From contig OX387199.1 in the NCBI GenBank assembly GCA_947561715.1, forward strand, positions 4,407,001 through 4,471,000: a stretch of 64,000 nt of DNA, written 5' to 3'. Both the position numbers and the translations under genes were made by a program. The notes under the pieces were generated by a model. It was not told the DNA's origin and did not search any database. It worked only from the letters and a program-made list of their open reading frames with translations. Each line of letters opens with the position of its first letter. Position 1 is the first letter of the stretch. This stretch comes from Ascidia mentula. Taxonomy: Eukaryota > Chordata > Ascidiacea > Phlebobranchia > Ascidiidae. Positions 34,182-45,700 of this stretch are shown here, piece by piece.

Positions 34182-34625
34182 ATGTCTCGAAAATATAAAT
34201 TAATTTGGCAACCACAGGGCTGCACAGCCCATGCGTCATTACCCACTGGACTCCCACTTAATCATAAATGGACACTCCCAGCGGACGCGCAAAGACAAAA
34301 CATAGTGGCTTGTTTTTCCGACGTGTCGCCCGAAAGATCGATGAAGTTGATCATTGAATCAACAATGAACCGCTCTGAAGATCCCATAAAAGACCGCAGA
34401 GTTTCGCACTTTCTGGGTGAGCAATTTTACGCAATAACGCAGTTCGGTCCTTATGATGTAAAGTTAGTACTGTCCTCAGAGGCGCCAAAATATGTTGTAA
34501 ACGATATTCTGAAGAGGGTCTCCCCAATTCTCTTGGGAGGCGAAAAACAAGCTCGTTTGGAGACAGGCGCGGATGTGGCGCGGAAGTATGAGGCATCGTG
34601 TCTTCGCGCCCAACACGATATTTAA
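34182..34625 (+). CDS. Unrecognised open frame of 147 codons (hypothetical)
   Basis: ATG at 34182 (MSRKYKLIWQPQG) to a stop at 34625, with DVKLVLSSEAPKYVVNDILK in the middle. I recognise no family and see no splice partners. In sequence this long one or two open frames of this size are expected by chance, so it is listed only as a possibility. It stands alone between the GPCR and OPA1. Confidence 0.2.
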   Translation: MSRKYKLIWQPQGCTAHASLPTGLPLNHKWTLPADAQRQNIVACFSDVSPERSMKLIIESTMNRSEDPIKDRRVSHFLGEQFYAITQFGPYDVKLVLSSEAPKYVVNDILKRVSPILLGGEKQARLETGADVARKYEASCLRAQHDI

Positions 34626-35110
34626 TCGCGATTTATTTGAGTCGAGTTCTTCGTTGCATGCCTTGTACACACCCGATGCTCATAGGAAGATCATATTCGC
34701 GTTCGCGTGCAAAATTTCCCTGTGGAGCGAGCGGTTTGCTGTGCTCTGCCAGCAACGTTGGTACGTCGCAAATAACATCCCTCTTATCTCTGTGTGCGGC
34801 ATATTAAAAAAAGGATGCTTTGATGCCTTGCAAGCCCAAGGTCGGTTATCTTGGATAATATGCTTCTTAAATTGTACAAGTTGCCGTGTTAAAGATGCTG
34901 ATTTTTATGTATTTGGGAATACAAGTGTACTGTAACAGCATAAAGGTATAATACAATTTGTTCACTACGAAGCCTGCATTACTACGATGTGTGTTCACAT
35001 TCGATGTTAGTAAACGGCAAAGTACAAGGCCACACGGTATATTTGTGGATAAAAAGGAAAAATGTATTCGTTACACAGACAAGCTGGTCTGGCCACTATG
35101 TGATAAATGT

Positions 35111-35526
35111 TTAAAAAATTGGGTTCAAACATCCTCCTGGGTCGACAAACAAGTCAGCGCACATCGACACCGGCTGTTGCTCTGTCGCAAAATGCGACAA
35201 ATGCAGGTTGTGACAAATCGATCCAAAATAAGCAACTAAATGCGCTAAATTGAATTCATGTGCTACCGTCTTATAACCTTGTTGCGTGAAGCCACTGGGG
35301 AAAGGCGATGATTTCTCCATATGGTGGTCGCTGCTGGGTCCCGCGTAATACTCATTATCTCACGTTCGACACGACCTATATGTTTTGGAGCATTGTCAAG
35401 AACCACTTTAGCTGAAGGATTTTTATTTCCTCTCGATTTGTTTTGAAAACAAATATGGAAATAAGTTGCTACAGATAGTGGAAAAAATATGTTTTCTTCC
35501 TTGAGTGCGTATGGGTTCGTCGGCAC
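35111..35526 (-). mobile_element. Decayed pogo/Tigger-like DDE transposase fragment
   Basis: The reverse strand encodes NPSAKVVLDNAPKHIGRVE. The VVLDNAPKH string matches the second catalytic Asp region (LLLDNAPxH) of pogo/Tigger/Jerky transposases. In a neighbouring frame, FTQQGYKTV may correspond to the downstream QPMDQGVI block, implying frameshifts. No terminal repeats were found. The motif is short, so the call is tentative. Confidence 0.35.
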
Positions 35527-35845
35527 ACAGAAAAAAATAATTAAACAAGGGTTAAAACACGGTTTAAAAAAGACAACGATTTATTAAAAATCAAGGAACA
35601 TGGTCACAAACTTTTGTCGATTGTTTTAAGTATGTCCATCGAAATCATACGACAATATGTAAACAATTTACAAAACTTAATACCTAGAGGTGTTTGGTTG
35701 CTGACTATTTCATCACGAAAGTAAAGTCGTTTGCATCTCGTATGTTTTAAAAATAATTTATGCTGCTATTTTTCCATTTTATATTTCCAAGCAATGCAAA
35801 TTGCTAAAAGTGTGGTAGGCCCTATGTAATTGCCATCATGACCTT

Positions 35846-35860
35846 GCTTCTTTTTCACAG
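35846..35860 (+). promoter_or_regulatory. Splice acceptor in the OPA1 leader (cis or SL trans)
   Basis: The pyrimidine tract cttctttttcacag ends at 35860, 72 nt before the OPA1 ATG. The coding region itself has no introns, so this is the only splice signal likely to act on the transcript. It may receive a spliced leader or a 5'-UTR exon. Confidence 0.4.
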
Positions 35861-35885
35861 GCCACAGCAGGTTTGGTACGTTGCA

Positions 35886-36075
35886 ATGTAATTACTTTGC
35901 CCTGTATATAGTTCTTTTAATGAAATCAAGTAATGCGTTTTCCTTCGAAATACCACCAAGCCTCTTGGCTGTTGTTACGAAATGCAGTCATCCCAGCACA
36001 CCGGCGAAGATGTGCTCCCCATTCCCTTGTACAAAAGCCCAAAAGGTTTTTCTACAGCTCGGAACAGGCGACTAA
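35886..36075 (+). promoter_or_regulatory. Upstream AUGs in the OPA1 leader: start-stop uORF and overlapping uORF
   Basis: ATGTAA at 35886-35891 is a minimal start-stop element. A second ATG at 35920 opens a 51-codon frame that overlaps the OPA1 start in a different frame and stops at 36075. OPA1 begins at 35933, the first ATG in its frame after an in-frame TGA. If both AUGs are in the mRNA they should reduce OPA1 translation, a plausible control point. Confidence 0.4.
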
Positions 36076-38818
36076 GAAGCATCTTTTAAAGCCAAGGGGC
36101 ATCTTCAGTTTACCTGAAAGACTTTTTGTAAATACTTTTGGTAAAACTGTTGCCAGACATGCCCTGAAACTAAGGTACTGGGTTGTCGGTGGTGGAATTG
36201 GAGGGGTTTATTATACCAAAAAGAAATATGGTGAATGGTATGATGAGCATGTTCCTGGATTGTCCTGGATTAACACTGGGTTAAAAGTGGGAGAGGGTGC
36301 TTTCAACCATTTGAAGGCAGTCACTGGAAAACTTAAAGACATTCATTTACCTGAACTGAGCTACTTGACGCAGTATTTGCCGCAACCGAAAAGAAAAGAT
36401 GTTGATGTTTCAATGCCAACATCCAATCTTGTGTTTCGCAATGACAAGGATTCAACTTTGTATAATCTAGTTGGTAATGGTTCAGATCCAAAAAAAGATG
36501 TCAAAAGTCATTCACAGGGTGAAGACAAGAAGAAGTTGGAATCTTTGCAGCAGGAGATTGTTGACACCGAGTTGAAGTACCAGAAAATTGTTGAAAAGCT
36601 GGAAAGGGAAAACAGAAACTTAAGGAAACTGCTGTTGACCAAAGATGACAAAGATATTTACAGACGAAAAATCAAGAAATCTCTCATTGACATGTACTCT
36701 GAAGTGTTGGATGAACTTGCCGATTATGACATGAATTACAACACTCAAGATCAACTCCCTCGAGTGGTAGTTGTGGGTGATCAGAGTGCTGGAAAAACAA
36801 GTGTACTGGAAATGATAGCGCAGGCAAGAATTTTTCCCAGAGGTTCAGGTGAAATGATGACTAGATCACCAGTAAAAGTGACACTGAGTGAGGGGCCAAA
36901 CCACATTGCTCAATTTCGTGACAGTTCTCGAGAGTTTGATTTAACAAAGGAGGATGAACTTAAGGCTCTTCGCCATGAGATCGAACTCAGAATGAAAACT
37001 AGTTGCAGTGGAAAAACTGTCAGTAATGAGACCATTTCACTAAGCGTGAAAGGTCCTGGCCTGCAACGAATGGTGCTTGTTGATCTTCCTGGGATGATCA
37101 GCACTGTGACAAGTGGCATGGCACCTAACACAAAAGATGCCATTTGCGAAATGAGCAAGCTTTACATGGAAAACCCAAATGCCATTATTTTGTGCATACA
37201 AGATGGCTCAGTCGATGCTGAAAGAAGTATTGTGACTGACTTGGTTAGTCAAATGGATCCCGCTGGGAAGAGAACTATTTTTGTGCTGACCAAAGTGGAT
37301 TTGGCGGAGAAAAATATCACCAATCCCAGTCGCATTCAAGAAATACTTGACGGCAAATTGTTTCCTATGAAAGCTTTAGGATATTTTGCAGTTGTAACTG
37401 GTCAGGGCAGCACCAACAGCAGCATTAAGGACATAAAGAATTACGAGGAGGAGTTTTTCTCCAACTCGAAAATCTTCAAGTCTGGTCTTCTGAAAGCCAG
37501 TCAGCTAACAACAGCAAACTTAAGCTATGCTGTGTCCAAGTGCTTTTGGAAAATGGTTCGAGAGTCTGTGGAGCAGCAGGCAGATTCCTTTAAAGCAACC
37601 AGATTTAACTTAGAGACAGAATGGAAAAACAATTTTCCGAGGGTCCGTGAACTGGACAGAAGTGAACTCTTTGAAAAGGCCAAAAACGAAATCCTCGATG
37701 ACATGCTTTCGCTGGTGAATATTCCCGCTCACAGCTGGGAGCTAACTTTGCAGAAAATGATGTGGGACAAGGTTTCATCGCACGTCATTGAAAACATCTA
37801 CCTACCTGCAGCACAATCTGGAGACCCGGGGTCATTCAACACAACGGTTGACATCAAGTTAAAGCAATGGGCTGACAAACCTCTGCCAAAGGTCTCTATT
37901 GAGGTGGCCAAAAATACACTGCTAGATAAATTTTGTCATGTTTTGGATGAACATGTTGATGATGCTCATGAAAGGCACAATGGCAACTCTGAGAAAATTT
38001 TTGCTAAGCTAAAAACTGCAGTACGAGAGGAAGCCGTTCACAGACATTCATGGAACGTAGGATTTGCTGACACTCTTAGAGTAATACAGTTAAATGCCTT
38101 GGAAGATAGATCAATATCCGACAAAGTGCAGTGGGAAAGTGCAATACATTTCATTGAAGAAAATCTCGGTGGGTTGCTGAAAAACACAGAGTCTGCTATA
38201 CAAGATCTTGTTGGTCCTGGTTGGTTGCAAAGATGGACCCACTGGACAGGGCGCTCTATGGAGCAGCACCAAAGAAATGAAATTAAACATCAGTTGGAAA
38301 ACCTGTTTCATGCTCAGCAAAATCATGGCCCATACTTGGCCAATGATGAAATCACAACCATTCGTAAGAACTTGGAGGCCAAGGGAATAGATGTGGCTGT
38401 GGACATGATTAGTGACACTTGGAATTTGATGTATCGCATGCACTTCTTGAACAATGCTTTGGCACGCTGTGCCGGTTGCCGTCGTGAGTTTTACCGACAC
38501 CATGTCTCTGCCATTTCTCAGGTGCATGGAGATGATGAAGGAGAAGCAATTGATTGTAGCGATGTGGTTTTGTTTTGGAGAATTCAAAGGATGCTCTCCA
38601 TTACCAGCAATGCCCTCCGACAACAGGTTATGAACACAGAGGCTCATCGCCTTGAAAGTGAGGTAAAGGAAGTTTTGGAGGACTTTGGACAAGATCGTTA
38701 TACCAAGGAATCTCTGCTCACAGGGCGCAGGGTGGAGCTGGCTGAGGAGCTTAAGCGCGTCCGAGATATTCAACAAAAGTTGGAGGAGTTTGTCGAAGCT
38801 TTAAGAAAGGAGCGATAG
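35933..38818 (+). CDS. OPA1: Mitochondrial dynamin-like GTPase OPA1, single exon (961 aa)
   Basis: Inner-membrane fusion and cristae-shaping GTPase. The length equals the usual 960 aa. In order: Arg-rich, acid-poor presequence (1-45), membrane anchor near 79-95 ([14 protein letters not shown]), coiled coil about 197-235, GTPase with GDQSAGKTS (282-290), MMTRSP switch (308-313), DLPG (384-387) and TKVD (453-456), then middle/paddle region and a C-terminal effector helix ending [12 protein letters not shown]. Long stretches match human OPA1, for example [16 protein letters not shown] and [20 protein letters not shown]. Vertebrate OPA1 has about 30 exons; here the whole protein is one open frame with no decay, suggesting a functional retrocopy or complete intron loss. 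A possible ATTAAA poly(A) signal lies near 39125. Neighbour WWOX follows on the same strand about 1 kb downstream. Confidence 0.97.
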   Translation: MRFPSKYHQASWLLLRNAVIPAHRRRCAPHSLVQKPKRFFYSSEQATKKHLLKPRGIFSLPERLFVNTFGKTVARHALKLRYWVVGGGIGGVYYTKKKYGEWYDEHVPGLSWINTGLKVGEGAFNHLKAVTGKLKDIHLPELSYLTQYLPQPKRKDVDVSMPTSNLVFRNDKDSTLYNLVGNGSDPKKDVKSHSQGEDKKKLESLQQEIVDTELKYQKIVEKLERENRNLRKLLLTKDDKDIYRRKIKKSLIDMYSEVLDELADYDMNYNTQDQLPRVVVVGDQSAGKTSVLEMIAQARIFPRGSGEMMTRSPVKVTLSEGPNHIAQFRDSSREFDLTKEDELKALRHEIELRMKTSCSGKTVSNETISLSVKGPGLQRMVLVDLPGMISTVTSGMAPNTKDAICEMSKLYMENPNAIILCIQDGSVDAERSIVTDLVSQMDPAGKRTIFVLTKVDLAEKNITNPSRIQEILDGKLFPMKALGYFAVVTGQGSTNSSIKDIKNYEEEFFSNSKIFKSGLLKASQLTTANLSYAVSKCFWKMVRESVEQQADSFKATRFNLETEWKNNFPRVRELDRSELFEKAKNEILDDMLSLVNIPAHSWELTLQKMMWDKVSSHVIENIYLPAAQSGDPGSFNTTVDIKLKQWADKPLPKVSIEVAKNTLLDKFCHVLDEHVDDAHERHNGNSEKIFAKLKTAVREEAVHRHSWNVGFADTLRVIQLNALEDRSISDKVQWESAIHFIEENLGGLLKNTESAIQDLVGPGWLQRWTHWTGRSMEQHQRNEIKHQLENLFHAQQNHGPYLANDEITTIRKNLEAKGIDVAVDMISDTWNLMYRMHFLNNALARCAGCRREFYRHHVSAISQVHGDDEGEAIDCSDVVLFWRIQRMLSITSNALRQQVMNTEAHRLESEVKEVLEDFGQDRYTKESLLTGRRVELAEELKRVRDIQQKLEEFVEALRKER

Positions 38819-39783
38819 GGTTGCCACAAAGACACACATTTGTTACTGTGTCTACTCTTTGGTGGTCATTTGATTAGATGAATAATATAAAGGTAGATAA
38901 TTTCTCTTGGATGAATTTTATGCATGTATTTCTTCATTTTCCCTATGTATGGATGAATTTGTTAATCACTGCTACATTGCTTGGTTCATGTATTGTATAT
39001 TACACTTTTCCTACTAATTTTTAGCTTTAAATGGTATCTTACTGACATCTGTTCTATGTGGGATCATCCAACACCTGGTGATGCTACAGGATTGAATTTT
39101 TGTGCTATTCTGAAGCTATTTAAATATTAAAGACAGTGTTTATGTGGTAATACTTTGCTTTGTCAGGTGGTAAACGTTGCATGGGCTGCATTGGAGTTTT
39201 TTTTCTTGTGTGCGCAGCAATTTAAAAAGTAAATTTTATTTATATGTTGCCTCAAAAAAATTTCAATTGAATTGTCAGAGCTTCTTGTGTAAAAATTGAG
39301 GTAAAGTTGGTTCTAGAAACAAGAAGAAACGCACCCGCCAGGATTTTTGCTGATATACCCTTAATTTTAGTATTCAAATCTGCCTGCCTAAATGTCAGGG
39401 ATTTGGACGTGAATCGGCAATTGCCGAATGTGGATGATTACAATCAAATTTACGTAATAATCTGCAGTTGTCTTGCGACACAATAGGTCATCGCCCAGAA
39501 GCAGACTTACTCAAAAAAAATAAAAGCGAAACACCATGACGTTTCATGAAACTCGCAGAAATTTCGCATTTCCAGCAAGGAAAACAATCAAAATTTCGAA
39601 AGTTTTTTTCAAGAACCTTATTTTACAGCAAAACCGGGACTTCCCCTTTGCCGACGAAAGGTGGTCAGCTGCCTGTTTGGCGCTTGTGTCAAAATTCATC
39701 ATGAAAAGTCGTTTCGTATGTCATTTTGCAAAACATTGCAAATAAAAGTTATTGGTTAAGTGCAGAGTGTAGTTGACAACAGC
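38819..39783. other. OPA1 3' UTR and OPA1-WWOX intergenic region
   Basis: About 965 bp, AT-rich, with AATATAAAG (38884) and ATTAAAG (39125) as possible 3'-end signals. The WWOX promoter should lie in the last few hundred bases; no TATA box is evident. Confidence 0.5.
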
Positions 39784-42700
39784 ATGATGTTCGAAGACGG
39801 ATTCGATACAGACAGCGAAGATGAGTTGCCTCACGGTTGGGAGGAGAGAGTTACGCCCGAAGGATGGGTTTACTATGCCAAGTAAGTCATTAGGGTCTAA
39901 CTTGACTGCACTCATTACGGTATAACACGTATTAGTTTGTGTTAACTCATAAAGTTAGAAAAAAAATAATTTGGTTTATGGCATGCTGTAATGTGGATTG
40001 GTGTCGATTTTATTTATAATCTGCATAAATTTAGACCTACACCTACCAGTCAGTTCTTGGTTTCTTCAAGCTGAAGGCTATTCTAAAATTTGCATTTTGT
40101 TTGTAGTCACTTCACAAAGTGTACAAAGTGGGAACACCCGAAAACAAATAAAAGGAAGAAACTAGCTCCAGGTAAACCAGTTGCATGTCATGTTACACCT
40201 CCCACAATAGAAGATCATTTGCCTTTTGATCTTGATAGAACTTCCTTATGGATGGGAGAGTATGAAAGATGAAAAGGACAGAACATATTATGTGGAGTAA
40301 GCAAAGTTTTTTAATTTTGTTTGTTGTTCATGTGTGCAGATCTGTTTTAACCAATGTCAATGCATTAAATTCTTAGTTTCTGTTGTGGGCTTGCAGGCAT
40401 CCTGTTTGCATTTTCAGCCATTTAAGCAAGAGAACAACATACACCGATCCAAGACTGGCATTTGCTGTCAATTTGAACAGAAAGAATGATGAATTGCAGC
40501 AGAGGTTTGATAGCAGCAGCACTACTGATCAAATTTTGCAAGGCTCTGACCTCCGGAACAGAGTGGCAATTGTGACTGGAGCCAACAGTGGTATAGGTAT
40601 GTTATGATAAACATATGTATTTTTACTAAAAGCCTCTGTGTTATGCTTATATTTTGTGTTTTCTGATTCAAAAACAGCTGTCTCAAATTATTGCATATAT
40701 AATTTTTTATATGGTAGTTGCATGTGCAAAACTGTGTAACTTTATTCTTGCAACTGTACCATTGCCTTCAGTATTATAACTTTTATTTTATTGATATTGT
40801 ATGATGTTGAAGTACAGTTTATCATGTTTCGCAATATTATATCTACCCTGCATTCCCGTGTACAGACAGCCTATTGAAACCCAAGTACAAACAAACAGTC
40901 TGTTCCAGCAACCAAATGTTGTTGACTTTGCAGGTTTAGAAACAGCCAGGTCTCTTGCTCGTCATGGAGCCAAAGTAGTCTTTGCTTGCCGGGATGGTGT
41001 CAAAGCAAATCAAGCCATAACTGCTTTGAAGAAAGACATGGTAGGCTTCTGCAATAACCTCCAGGCAATTATGTCTTACACATGTTGAGATTTTGTCACA
41101 AGAACCTAATTAAGTATAATACTACCCTATTTCTGCTATTTTTTTTAAACTATTTTTCTAAACTTTAAACTATTTCTGCATTTCCACAAGTCTGGCATCA
41201 TTTTGTTTGGGTTGGTATTTAGACATGTGACAACTCAAAAAAAGGCAATAAAAGCAAGTATAATTAATATTTCTTTCCAAAACACTTAATCCAAGGTAAG
41301 AAATTTGTGGCGAATTAATATTTGATCACCATCATTGCCTGGTTGCTTCATAGAAATTCTGTGTGCAAATCTGCAGGTCATCTGTTGTTTGTATATTTTT
41401 AGGAAAATGTCGACACAGTTTTCATGCACTTGGATTTGTGCTCTCTACAAAGTATTGAGGAATTTGCCAATGGATTTATAGCCAAGTCGTGGTGAGCTAA
41501 CAGTTTCCAGTTCTAAGTAGAGAAACATTTCATAAACAATATATATGTCATGTTCTTGCTCTATTAAAGTTACATTTGGATGTAAATATTTTGTGAAGTT
41601 ATTAAGATCAACAAACAAGCCACAAGTAACTTCGAAAAACAAAGTGCACATTTACTTTGTTTATGTGTTTGTTAGTAAAAGTATCACATTCACATCTCTT
41701 CACGTTAATCTCAATAGATAAGAATGAAGGAGTAAAGCCACTTAATTTATGGTTCACCATTTGGTGCAAAAAGCGCGTTATGAAAGTGTTCAAACAAAAA
41801 ACACCAGATCCTCCTTTTTAAAGTAATGTCTGTATTCCGCCTGGGGGCTCCGTTTTTGTGCCAACGCGGGGTCGTACTCTTTTCCGGGGGTTATAATGCT
41901 CTCCAAGAAGGTCAGTCAGGGTCTTGAATCGCGCGTCGGTTGTCCAGTCGTGGCGAATTGCTCTTTCGCGATGACGTCGTCGGCGTCCACGCAATACCGG
42001 CGCTTGTTGCTTCGTTGATTCCCCACGACCGTTGCTATCGTTTGTCTTTGCCATCGAGCGCATCTGCGAAACAGCGCCAGTTGTTCCAAAGCAAAACAAA
42101 TCACTTCCAGGCTAAGTTTGTTATCGTACTGATAGATAGACTTCAAATTTACCACGGACTGAAATTGTCTCTACGTGTTTGGTTGGCCGGCAAGACTGCC
42201 TATTGTCACAGCTGCGCTGATCGGACCTGATGTGTCGAAACACTGTGCACTTTCTAAAGTTTTGGATCTTACTGATACCAATGTAATGCAAAAGTCCCTT
42301 TTTACAAAAATAACTGGTATAAAATTCAACGTTTCGGATACTACAGCTGGCATTTGTCAGGAAACTACATACAAGGGCTGTCCTGCGCGTTTAAATAGGT
42401 TTAGTTCTATATATTTGTGCCTATGTGCACCTTCGAGTGTGGCTGGCAAGAGTCGTGGTTTTAAACGTTTTGTATTGCTATTGGCAAACTGTGGCATTTG
42501 AACGCGTTAATTTAAAAAAATGGGTTGCAGTGCAGACAACATCAAAGACGATGGCTTGACCAAAAAAACTGGTAAACATTTCTAAATGACTGTTGTACCT
42601 TTTTCCTTTTTTTCAGCTTAAAACACTGAAGTCGGTTTTGAGGAAAATTGATTTTTTTGTGTGCTAACCTTGGGAAGTTTGGTAATAAAGGTTTTATCTT

Positions 42701-45700
42701 CCTCCTCTTCGTCATCGTAGATCGGTCGGTTCGTTACCTGGGGCAAAATGGTCGGCCTCCTTCGCGCGTGATCCATCAAAGCCCTGAACGAAAAGTATGT
42801 ACATTATAGTGGTATTGCTTGCGATCAGAAAAAGAAAAAAATGCATTTTTGCGAAAAATGGCATTTTTTCTTCGAGGTTTAAATCTCGTATATCTGTATT
42901 GTCCGCATTTATACAAGAACCTATCAGGTTTGGTTTATTGCAACCCTTTAGGTTTAGTAGGACTTCGCCAGGGTAGTTGCACTACCACATGTTTTCCTTC
43001 CAACGTATAAAAAGTGTTACGCCTTTGTTGCGACCTATTATGCCAAAACGTAAAATTACGTTACAGCCTTGGAGAATATCAGTGTTGACTCCTTAACTTT
43101 CGCCACAGCCCTGTGGCAATGCTGTGACTGCCTGTTCTATTCTAGTCAAGTGAAGTTTCCAGGATTTCTCACCTGGGTGGCGGCTGCTTCGTGCTCAGGG
43201 TTTGTATTGCGGCTTGGTAAGGGAAGTCGGGCTTGTTGTACAAACGTCCGAAGGTAAACGTGAGTTCCGGAAGATTTTCCGGCTCCAGCTGCAAAGCAAG
43301 TTGCACGTGTTCTCTTTCTTCAAACGCGTTTCAAACCACAGGAAAAAAACGTGCAAAACATACGATAAAAAATGGATTCTTTAGTGATTTAAATATATTT
43401 AAAGGATATTCCTTAAAAAATACTTTTCTTCTGTTACCTTGGCAACGATCCTTGCGTCCCTCCTGTGCCACTCGTCCTGTTTCCGTTCCAGCGCTCTCAC
43501 AAACGACTCCTGTTTCCTCTTCGCTCTTCTTTCAGCCACTAGATGGGCGTCTCGCAACTCACTCATTTTCATGTCTAGCAGGCGGTCGTGACTGACGTTG
43601 TCGTAGAGAATTACCTGCAGTTTGGTACGTTATTAGAATTCTTTTCGGAGTAGCGGGAAGCCAACAAACGTCTGACTCGACGTACAGTGAACTTACAGTC
43701 CCTGTTAGTTTCTACAAATCTTGACCCCGAATAATACTTTATGTCGTGGTTTATTTGCTGTGAAATAACTATTTTCAGTAACTTTGAAAGAATGATTGAA
43801 TGTAACACTTGATTACAGGCATTCTAACGTTGTGGAACACGTATGCACTTACTTGAGGTAAATACGACTTGGGTTTGAGTTTCTTCCCTCGCAGAACACT
43901 GGTCATGCGGGCAATGTCTTGGTCATGCTTCAGTTCTTCTTCCAGGTTTTCGGGATGAAGCGAAATCAGATTCCCGCCATAGTCTGAATTTACAACAGAG
44001 GATAAGAAACAACAGCAAAACACAAGCATAGTTTTGACGCGTGAAACCCTCTTTGGCGACACCTTCCGGTACTTTGCTGCAGTTTACAGCGACCCATACA
44101 ACTTTCACTGCGAATTTCACGTCAAGCAAATGTTTTTAACCAACTCATACGTTTTCTGTATAGTTTCTTACCGAGGTCATATACGAATTGTGTAAGCTGC
44201 AGACAGATGGCCACTGTTTCGACCTAAAAGGTCTCATCAGTGCAGCTGGTGTGATTTTCAGACGACTTTGCTGACCAAACGGCCAAGCAAAGACTTCCAC
44301 TTTGTGGTGACTATACACCGTCATCCGGTGTGCACCAAACTAGGTGCAACCTTACGGAGAAGTCATATACCCTTACCTGTAGTTGGAGTTGTATCGACAG
44401 AGGTCTGCTGTCCGCTTGCTTTGCTGCTTGCCTTCACGTCTTTGTCTCCCATCATAGTCTTCCAAATACTTTCTATGTCGCCTTCGCTCAGCTCTTCGGG
44501 TCTGAACTGTTGCGAAGCGGTCCTTGCTTTGCGCTCATCCATCGCAGTCTAATTAACCCGTAACTCTATCGGCGGATAATTGGCTTATTGTCCGGCCGTG
44601 GAACACAAAAGAGACGACCAGGCCTTGATTCTCGCCCTGATATTCCCCTGATGTCGAAATAGATGGGCAAAAACCAGTCCTTTTCTCGTGAAAAACCGCG
44701 ACTGCGACGTTTTAGGCAGACTTAGAACCACGCGCAATCTTTTCTGTTTGATTTATGATAACTTCCAAAGTTACTGAAAGCTCTGCATCCCTATTTCTGC
44801 AGAACTTAAAGCCTACTGCAGTAGGGCGGCGTCTTGGTACTACGCTCAGGCACGTATGATCACACCGCCTGCAAAACACAGTAAACACACTTTCAATAGT
44901 TGGCCTGTGGACATTTTAAAGCACCTGGTCCTTGCCAACCACAACAGCCCCACAATGAGCCGGTCATTCGATACGCATCGCGTCTGCCACGGCGTATTGG
45001 GTGTAAATGCGAATACGCGGTTTCACGCGCTATCCAATATATTAACTATAGTTGTGGTTCGATGTGGTTTTGCCACAGCAATTCGGGCAGCAACATTTTT
45101 GGCTGTATACAGTTTTGTTTCCATTGATTGCAATGATCTTGGAATCTTGCTACTAAGGTGTTGTAACTGTCATGTACATTTTTCCACCATTAATGCTGTT
45201 CAAACTGTTTTTTCTATACCTGTAACTTATCAAGTTTTAACTGAGTTAAGGACATTAGTTCATTGTTTATGTATAGTTACCAAATACTTCATGCATATTA
45301 TACTAATGCTATTATGTACACGCACTTTGCCGCTAAACAATAAGGTTTTCGACACAATGTAATTTAATATGATGCTTGTCAATAGAGTGGGATATTTTCC
45401 CTCACATAATGTAAACAGCCACTGCGAACGTTTCCTATAGGAAATAGTTGTTTTCATAACAGCCAACAAAACGCGTTCAAAGTTGCCTCGGTTTAATCAT
45501 AAGCCTGATTTCGCAGCTTTATCCATCGTAAGGACATCTCAAACGAGTGTTTTAACTTCGTAGACAACCATCCTAGTTACGCCACAAAGTCACCACACCT
45601 ACACAAAGTGGAAGTCTTGTCGACTATTTAGCTGACAAGATTGTTGAAAGCCAGACCTTTTAGGTCGAAACACTGACCCTATCTGCAGCTCACTATGAAA

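Noticed and set aside
41916-42230. Overlapping frames on both strands around the last exon of the nested gene
   Set aside because: They are shadows of the 42063-41818 exon, which is supported by phase and splice signals.
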